Assembly (NCBI GenBank): GCA_021772165.1
Contig: JAJFMM010000144.1
Span: 1-10,873 of the forward strand
Reading direction: 5' to 3'
DNA: 10,873 nucleotides
Origin: Chlamydiota bacterium
Lineage (GTDB): Bacteria; Chlamydiota; Chlamydiia; Chlamydiales; SM23-39
Shown: positions 7,057 to 10,873 of the stretch, piece by piece
Layout: each line of letters begins with the position of its first letter
Position numbering within the stretch: position 1 is the stretch's first letter
The notes under the pieces: generated by a model
Seen by the model: only the letters and a program-made list of their open reading frames with translations
The model's database searches: none
Told to the model about the DNA's origin: nothing
Made by a program: the position numbers and the translations under genes

Positions 7057-7151
7057 GATAGTTACCTTTGAATTCTAAATTTTGAGGCAATTTTAGGAGA
7101 AATTTTGAATCTTTCCCACCGAAAAATTCCAAAATTGTTCTTAAGCTGAAT

Positions 7152-8132
7152 TTACTGTTTATTTAAGAGAAAGCTAGGGCAATTTCCGAAGCGACCGAGG
7201 AAAAAATGTAAAATTCCGAGACATCCTGCGCGGTAACGTTTAGCTTTTGCGCGCCGTTTTGCATCTGATTTGCCAACAAGAGTCAGCACTCCTAGTTGTG
7301 TACTTTTTAAAAGCGCTAACTTGAAACATTTCAGCATCTCCGGCACGAGAATCTTGCGATAGAGCACTCTTTTTTCCAGATGAGTGCAGTTACGCGCAAT
7401 GTAGTGCAGACGATTTCTCCACCAAAAGTATTGCATGTGCGGTTTTCCTCCGACAAAAGATGCTGAGACTTTGTGCCAGAGTTTTGCTTGAGGCGCCGTC
7501 CAGATGGAAAAGCCGACGCGCCTTGCTCGCGCACAAAAATCTGTCTCTTCCCAAAGAAGAAAAAAATCCTCATCCAACAGGCCGATTTTTTCAGGCACGC
7601 TGCGATGCATCATGAGAGCGCAGCCGCAGACATACTCGACTTGGGTCATCTCTTCGAAAAAGCCATCGTCGATTTTGCCGGAAGCGTGTGATTCGAACTC
7701 AGCGATGGACGCATTCCAGAATCCACCGAGATGATCGAGACGCGTTTTTTCTTCGTAGCGATATATTTTCGCACCGAAGATCTTTCCCTTCGGTTTTTTC
7801 TTTGTGGCAGCTAACAGTTGCTCAATGAAATCGGGAGCGACGATCGTGTCGTTGTTTAAAAGGAGAATCCAGTCGAACGATTTTTCGAGTGCCCAGCGGA
7901 TGCCGGCGTTGTTGCCTCCGGCAAAGCCCAGATTTTCTTCTGTTTCGAGAATCGGCACTTCGGGAAAAGCATTTCTGAGAACTGTGACAGAGTCATCGGT
8001 CGAGCCATTGTCGATTACGAGCGTAGCAAAAGGGGGGCTCTGGTTGGCCGCTTGCAGAGAGGCGAGACACTCGAGCGTATCTTTTTTGCCATTCCAGTTG
8101 AGGATGAGAATAACGATCTTAGGAAAGCGCAT
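7152..8132 (-). CDS. Family 2 glycosyltransferase (rhamnosyltransferase-like)
   Basis: This is a GT-A fold transferase that moves a sugar from a nucleotide sugar to a cell-surface or lipid-linked acceptor; the actual sugar and acceptor cannot be read from the sequence. The 326-residue protein shows ILILNWNG at 8-15, VIDNGSTDDS at 39-48, ENLGFAGGNNAGI at 66-78, LLNNDT at 91-96 (the metal-binding DxD-like site) and WEETDFCARARRVG at 194-207 (catalytic region). This order is typical of WbbL-type enzymes. The Lys/Arg-rich C terminus with short hydrophobic stretches suggests peripheral membrane contact. The ATG at 8132 has GGAG as ribosome binding site. It follows pyrF after the palindromic element and shares its strand, so it may be read from the pyr operon. 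Confidence 0.9.
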   Translation of the reverse strand: MRFPKIVILILNWNGKKDTLECLASLQAANQSPPFATLVIDNGSTDDSVTVLRNAFPEVPILETEENLGFAGGNNAGIRWALEKSFDWILLLNNDTIVAPDFIEQLLAATKKKPKGKIFGAKIYRYEEKTRLDHLGGFWNASIAEFESHASGKIDDGFFEEMTQVEYVCGCALMMHRSVPEKIGLLDEDFFLLWEETDFCARARRVGFSIWTAPQAKLWHKVSASFVGGKPHMQYFWWRNRLHYIARNCTHLEKRVLYRKILVPEMLKCFKLALLKSTQLGVLTLVGKSDAKRRAKAKRYRAGCLGILHFFLGRFGNCPSFLLNKQ

Positions 8133-8138
8133 ATACTA

Positions 8139-8216
8139 CGCTCCGTCAGATTTAACATGTTCTTGCCGGCTGTGGCTTTGCCAAATCGGCCCTCCTCGCT
8201 CGCCTTGCACGGAGCG
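8139..8216 (-). promoter_or_regulatory. Possible sequestration of the glycosyltransferase ribosome binding site
   Basis: In minus-strand RNA the ribosome binding region of the glycosyltransferase gene reads ACGGAGCG (8146-8139). A perfect complement, CGCTCCGT, lies about 60 bases earlier in the same transcript (8216-8209). Pairing would hide the GGAG. This helix crosses the larger palindrome at 8148-8279, so the two structures could compete or form a pseudoknot. The complementarity is seen; regulation is inferred. Confidence 0.35.
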
Positions 8217-8279
8217 CAATGGTCTCGCTCGTGCGGATCGATTTGGCTGTGCCTCGCTCGGCCATAACATATTAAATCT
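8148..8279. repeat. 132-bp imperfect palindrome (hairpin or MITE-like element) after pyrF
   Basis: The ends AGATTTAACATGTT (8148-8161) and AACATATTAAATCT (8266-8279) pair at 13 of 14 positions. Further in, and in exact register, GCCG pairs with CGGC, GGC with GCC, and GCCAAATCG (8180-8188) with CGATTTGGC (8239-8247). About 31 of the outer 41 positions per arm pair. It lies between pyrF and the glycosyltransferase gene, and its right end supplies the pyrF stop codon. No T-run follows, so it is not a classic terminator. I see no clear target-site duplication. It may be a decayed miniature element or an RNA structure. Confidence 0.7.
8195..8260. repeat. CTCGCTCG repeated three times at 29-base spacing
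   Basis: The octamer CTCGCTCG starts at 8195, 8224 and 8253, exactly 29 bases apart each time, inside the inner part of the palindromic element. The bases between copies are not conserved. The even spacing hints at an internal duplication or at repeated protein or RNA contacts, but three copies of an 8-mer is thin evidence. Confidence 0.5.
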
Positions 8280-9042
8280 TCCCTTGCGCAGTATGGTAAT
8301 CCCAAGCGGTTTGTCGAATCATTTTCGCAGCGGCGAGCGGATCGGCTGCATGCGTAATGTCTCTTCCGACGATGATGACATCTGTTTTCTGCACACAGAT
8401 CGCATCTTCGACCGTGCGGTAGCGCTGGCCGAGAGAATCTTTACCAGGGAGCATCTTAACGCCCGGTGTGAAGTGGATCATCGCCGGATTATCCGTGAGC
8501 TTTTTTTGTGCAATGAATCCGCAGACAAAATCGGAGTGCTCTTCTGCCATCTCCACCGTTTTTTTTGTGTAGAGACCGTTGGCCAAGTTGCCGGCAGAGC
8601 TCATCTCCGCGATCAATAGCAGACCTCGGCTGAGAGGCAGCCCCACTTGTTTGAGGCCATCGATGATGCCCGGTCCAGGTATTGGATGCGCGTTGATGAG
8701 ATCGGCCCATTCGGCGATCCGGTAGATCCCTTTTTCATACTGCAGAGAGACAGTCTGTCCGATATCGGCAAATTTACGATCTTCAAAGAGAAGAAATTGA
8801 TGTTTGTGAGCGAGCTGACGCAGCGTTGTCTTGAGATCAGGTGTGAAATCTTCGAGAATATCGACGTGCGTTTTTAAGACGCAGATCTCAGGTCCGAGTA
8901 GATCAGCAAGTTCGATGAGCTGTTTTTGCGAGGTTACATCGAGAGCCACACAGAGATTTGTGCGCTTTTCGTCCATCAGCTTAAACAATTTTTGTGCGAG
9001 AGGATGGCGAGTCAGGCAAGCGCGCTTGTAGTAGCTCAACAT
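8272..9042 (-). CDS. pyrF: Orotidine 5'-phosphate decarboxylase, eukaryotic UMP-synthase type
   Basis: The enzyme decarboxylates OMP to UMP, the last step of de novo pyrimidine synthesis. The 256-residue protein carries LKTHVDIL at 56-63 and FEDRKFADIG at 86-95. Lys57, Asp88, Lys90 and Asp93 match the catalytic Lys-Asp-Lys-Asp set of yeast OMP decarboxylase. WADLINAHPIPGPGI, then GLPLSRGLLLIAEMSSAGNLA, EEHSDFVCGFI and HFTPGV follow the C-terminal half of human UMP synthase closely, as I recall it; this is unlike E. coli PyrF. The N-terminal RACLTRHPLAQKLFKLM matches the human segment after the domain linker. The ATG at 9042 overlaps pyrE by seven bases in another frame and has an AGGAG site eight bases upstream, so separate initiation is likely. 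The stop lies within the palindromic element. Confidence 0.95.
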   Translation of the reverse strand: MLSYYKRACLTRHPLAQKLFKLMDEKRTNLCVALDVTSQKQLIELADLLGPEICVLKTHVDILEDFTPDLKTTLRQLAHKHQFLLFEDRKFADIGQTVSLQYEKGIYRIAEWADLINAHPIPGPGIIDGLKQVGLPLSRGLLLIAEMSSAGNLANGLYTKKTVEMAEEHSDFVCGFIAQKKLTDNPAMIHFTPGVKMLPGKDSLGQRYRTVEDAICVQKTDVIIVGRDITHAADPLAAAKMIRQTAWDYHTAQGKI

Positions 9043-9638
9043 ACTTGATTCTCCTGCAAGAACTTTTTGACGGCAGACGCGGTAGAGGATTCGATTTTCC
9101 TCTCCTCTTCTAAAACGTCGGTTATTTGCAGAAGCGAGAGAATCGGATGGACGCGTAAGCCCTTATTTTTCAGAGCAGAGATGCCTCCCTGGCAGCGATC
9201 GACGAGCACAATTCCCTCTTCGACGACGAGTCCCTCCTCTCGGATTGAGGCAGCCGTCTCAATCAAGCTGGCGCCGGAGGTGACGACATCTTCTATGAGA
9301 AAACAGCGCTGACCTTTCTCAAAGACGCCCTCGAGCAGTTGACCCGTCCCATATTTTTTTCTCTCTTTGCGCATCAGCAGCATAGGCAGATTGTGCTGAA
9401 TGGAGATCGCCGTTGCAATGGGCAGCGCGGTGTAGGGAACGCCGCAGATGAAATCAAAAGAGAAGTCTCGCATCTGTGAGTGGAGAGCCTCTGCAATGTT
9501 GACGAGCAGTTTTGGAAAAGAGACCATGCGGCGCAAGTCGAGATAGATGGGCGATTCGATGCCGCTCTTTAGCTTGAAAGAGCCGAAGCGCACCGCTCCG
9601 ATGTCAAAGAGAGAGAGAATGAGATTTCGTTCGGTCAT
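9036..9638 (-). CDS. pyrE: Orotate phosphoribosyltransferase, eukaryotic UMP-synthase type
   Basis: The enzyme adds the phosphoribosyl group of PRPP to orotate, giving OMP for PyrF. From the ATG at 9638 it has 200 residues. FGSFKLKSGIESPIYLDLR at 18-36 and CGVPYTALPIAT at 65-76 resemble the N-terminal half of human UMP synthase strongly. RKERKKYGT at 90-98 is the mobile catalytic loop. LIEDVVTSGASLIET at 114-128 is the PRPP-binding motif. VDRCQGG at 146-152 is also typical. The open frame continues one codon upstream to a TTG; the ATG is preferred. The ribosome binding site is weak, and the first 35 bases overlap the end of pyrD, so coupling to pyrD is likely. The C terminus (KKFLQENQVC) stops where the human protein continues into its linker. 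Confidence 0.95.
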   Translation of the reverse strand: MTERNLILSLFDIGAVRFGSFKLKSGIESPIYLDLRRMVSFPKLLVNIAEALHSQMRDFSFDFICGVPYTALPIATAISIQHNLPMLLMRKERKKYGTGQLLEGVFEKGQRCFLIEDVVTSGASLIETAASIREEGLVVEEGIVLVDRCQGGISALKNKGLRVHPILSLLQITDVLEEERKIESSTASAVKKFLQENQVC

Positions 9639-10701
9639 CAATACGGTTCCAGTGGTAACGGAGAGCGAGATAAGGATCCCACATCATTCCTGTTGCGGAC
9701 ATGGCGATCTTAGCGCCGGATTCTAAATATTCATCAAACTGATCGCTTTTCACAATCCCGCCGCAGCCGAGGAGCTCGAGATTGAGCTTCTCCTTGTGGA
9801 TGATCTTTGAGGCTGTGCGGAGAAAGGAGAGTGCCTCATTTCTGATCGCAGCACCACAGACGCCGCTCGAGAGGCGCTTTTCGCCGAGAGCGGGCTGCTC
9901 TTTCTGATCCACAACGCGGTAGGCGACGGAGTTGATGCCACAGATCCCTCGGACGCCGGCTCGTGCGGCAGCTTCAAGCACGTAGCTCAGGCTCTCTGGC
10001 GTGGGAAAAACGCCTATCTTCAAGATGAGAGGAATGGGGCGAATGGCTTGCACGATGGCATGGGCAAATTGATAGACAGCTTCGGGATTGGTGTAGAGCT
10101 GCCCCTCCTCTTTTCCAACATTGGGGCACGAAAAGTTCGCCTCGATGAGCTTGGCGCCGGCATCTTTAGCAATACAAGCTGCTTGGACAAAATCTTGGGC
10201 AAAACTCACACCTTGATTGGGCGTTCCTACAACAGAGACGATCATCGCTTGATCCTCAGCTAGAGAGCGGTGCGCCTTTTCGATGTCTTGGAGAAGAAAA
10301 TCGGGAGACTTCGAGGGCATGCCGAAGGAGTTGGTCAATGTAAGGCCGTCGATATTCCTCGGATCATCACAAGCTAGCGCTAGATCACGGGACTTGGGAT
10401 CTACATAGATCATGTTTGGAAGAGCGTGGCCCGGATGCGCAAAGCTGCGGATCGTTTTATAGGTGACGAGATCGAAGCCTAATTTTGCTGCGAGAGAAAT
10501 CCAATTTGCATTGAGGAGAGGTCCTGCCGGAACACCTAGGGCTGAGTTGAGTTTATGCCCTAAAAAATCAATTGGAGAAGAGGGCTCGGGACGTTTAGGG
10601 ATCTCGGCCTGGAAAAAAGGGCCATGGCTCGCATTTTCAGCATACGATTTATTGATATCGTAAATGGCGGGCTGATCGGGATACCACTCTGGAATGTGCA
10701 T
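9604..10701 (-). CDS. pyrD: Dihydroorotate dehydrogenase, class 1-like
   Basis: The enzyme oxidises dihydroorotate to orotate with FMN. The 365-residue protein shows SALGVPAGPLLNANW at 53-67, GFDLVTYKTIRS at 75-86, LTNSFGMPS at 122-130, ANFSCPN at 188-194, LILKIG at 225-230, CGINS at 254-258 and LLGCGGI at 310-316. The catalytic-base position is Cys192 in the SCPN motif. This is the class 1 (soluble) pattern; class 2 enzymes have Ser. There is no membrane segment. An N-terminal stretch of about 40 residues before the core is longer than in simple class 1A enzymes, and the TYKTIRS region differs from their usual VTKSxT form. The ATG at 10701 follows the upstream gene by 14 bases with a weak TAGG site. 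The electron acceptor is unknown; no pyrK is visible. Confidence 0.9.
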   Translation of the reverse strand: MHIPEWYPDQPAIYDINKSYAENASHGPFFQAEIPKRPEPSSPIDFLGHKLNSALGVPAGPLLNANWISLAAKLGFDLVTYKTIRSFAHPGHALPNMIYVDPKSRDLALACDDPRNIDGLTLTNSFGMPSKSPDFLLQDIEKAHRSLAEDQAMIVSVVGTPNQGVSFAQDFVQAACIAKDAGAKLIEANFSCPNVGKEEGQLYTNPEAVYQFAHAIVQAIRPIPLILKIGVFPTPESLSYVLEAAARAGVRGICGINSVAYRVVDQKEQPALGEKRLSSGVCGAAIRNEALSFLRTASKIIHKEKLNLELLGCGGIVKSDQFDEYLESGAKIAMSATGMMWDPYLALRYHWNRIDDRTKSHSLSL

Positions 10702-10715
10702 GCGTCTAGCCTATT

Positions 10716-10873
10716 TCAATAAACATTATGAACGACCCAGTTGTGGAGCAGTCCATGCATTCGGGCGATCTCATCTTGGGGAGATTCTTTCAATTCTTCG
10801 AGATATTCGATATTCCCGACATCGAGCTGAATAGGGACGTCGCCGAGAAAGCCGTAATTGGCCTCGATCATGA
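10716..10873 (-). CDS. Unrecognised protein, C-terminal end or small protein
   Basis: An open frame enters from the right edge and ends with TGA at 10718-10716. An ATG at 10871 would give 51 residues, beginning MIEANYGFLGDVPIQLDVG and ending HGLLHNWVVHNVY. It may instead be the tail of a longer gene, because only two bases precede that ATG in this window. The composition is that of a soluble protein: acidic in the middle (EYLEELKESPQDE), with aromatic residues near the end. I do not recognise a family. The 14-base gap to pyrD on the same strand suggests it belongs to the pyr operon. Confidence 0.5.
   Translation of the reverse strand, partial: MIEANYGFLGDVPIQLDVGNIEYLEELKESPQDEIARMHGLLHNWVVHNVY

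Noticed and set aside
7057..7151. Promoter or attachment site upstream of rhuM
   Set aside because: The gap is AT-rich with several TTTT/AAAA words and a TAGAAT, but that hexamer lies too near the start codon and no paired -35 is visible. No direct repeats flank the gene.
8148..8279. Palindrome as a rho-independent terminator of pyrF
   Set aside because: The arms are long and interrupted, the loop is large, and no T-run follows on the minus strand, so a classic terminator does not fit.
8015..8305. 96-codon minus-strand frame spanning the pyrF-glycosyltransferase gap
   Set aside because: It overlaps the ends of both real genes in another frame and has no ribosome binding site that I find convincing.
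7804..8619. 271-codon plus-strand open frame across the glycosyltransferase start, the palindrome and the pyrF end
   Set aside because: It opposes two well-supported genes and crosses the palindromic element. The translation has no recognisable domain and a composition typical of antisense frames.
9036..9042. pyrE-pyrF boundary as a sequencing frameshift in a fused gene
   Set aside because: pyrF has an ATG with an AGGAG site at good spacing, and the pyrE stop is close to it, which fits normal overlapping genes. Raw reads would still be the final test.

Overview
The window most likely comes from a member of the Chlamydiota outside the Chlamydiaceae (an environmental, Parachlamydiales-type lineage). 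The main reason is a block of type III secretion (T3SS) genes in the order sctJ - SctK-position gene - sctL - sctR - sctS - sctT, the order I know for CT559-CT564 of Chlamydia trachomatis. A de novo pyrimidine pathway, which the Chlamydiaceae lack, lies next to it. Hand counts of scattered 60-base lines give about 47-60% GC in most genes and about 33-43% in one gene (rhuM). I cannot name the genus. Every supported gene is on the minus strand, so the window reads from right to left.

Right part (10873 to 8272): the end of an unrecognised gene, then pyrD, pyrE and pyrF packed with a 14-base gap and two overlaps. They encode dihydroorotate dehydrogenase, orotate phosphoribosyltransferase and OMP decarboxylase, the last three steps to UMP. 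PyrE and PyrF look like the two halves of the animal bifunctional UMP synthase rather than the usual bacterial enzymes. Here they are separate overlapping genes, and pyrF has its own ribosome binding site.

Middle part (8279 to 6037): a 132-bp imperfect palindrome follows pyrF and supplies its stop codon. Then come a family 2 glycosyltransferase and, after an AT-rich gap, an AT-richer rhuM-family gene that is probably a horizontal acquisition. rhuM carries a perfect 25-bp palindrome inside its coding sequence.

Left part (5951 to 1): a possible promoter precedes the T3SS operon. The operon encodes the inner ring lipoprotein (SctJ), a SctK-position protein with FliG-like features, the ATPase regulator/stator (SctL) and the three export gate proteins (SctR, SctS, SctT). 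The operon runs without a break into two shikimate pathway genes: sctT and aroB share ATGA, and aroB and aroA share TAATG. Secretion apparatus and aromatic biosynthesis are therefore probably co-transcribed. The longest gene-free stretches (5911-6036, 7057-7151, 8133-8271) are all under 150 bases. I see no tRNA, rRNA, CRISPR array, transposase or complete insertion sequence.
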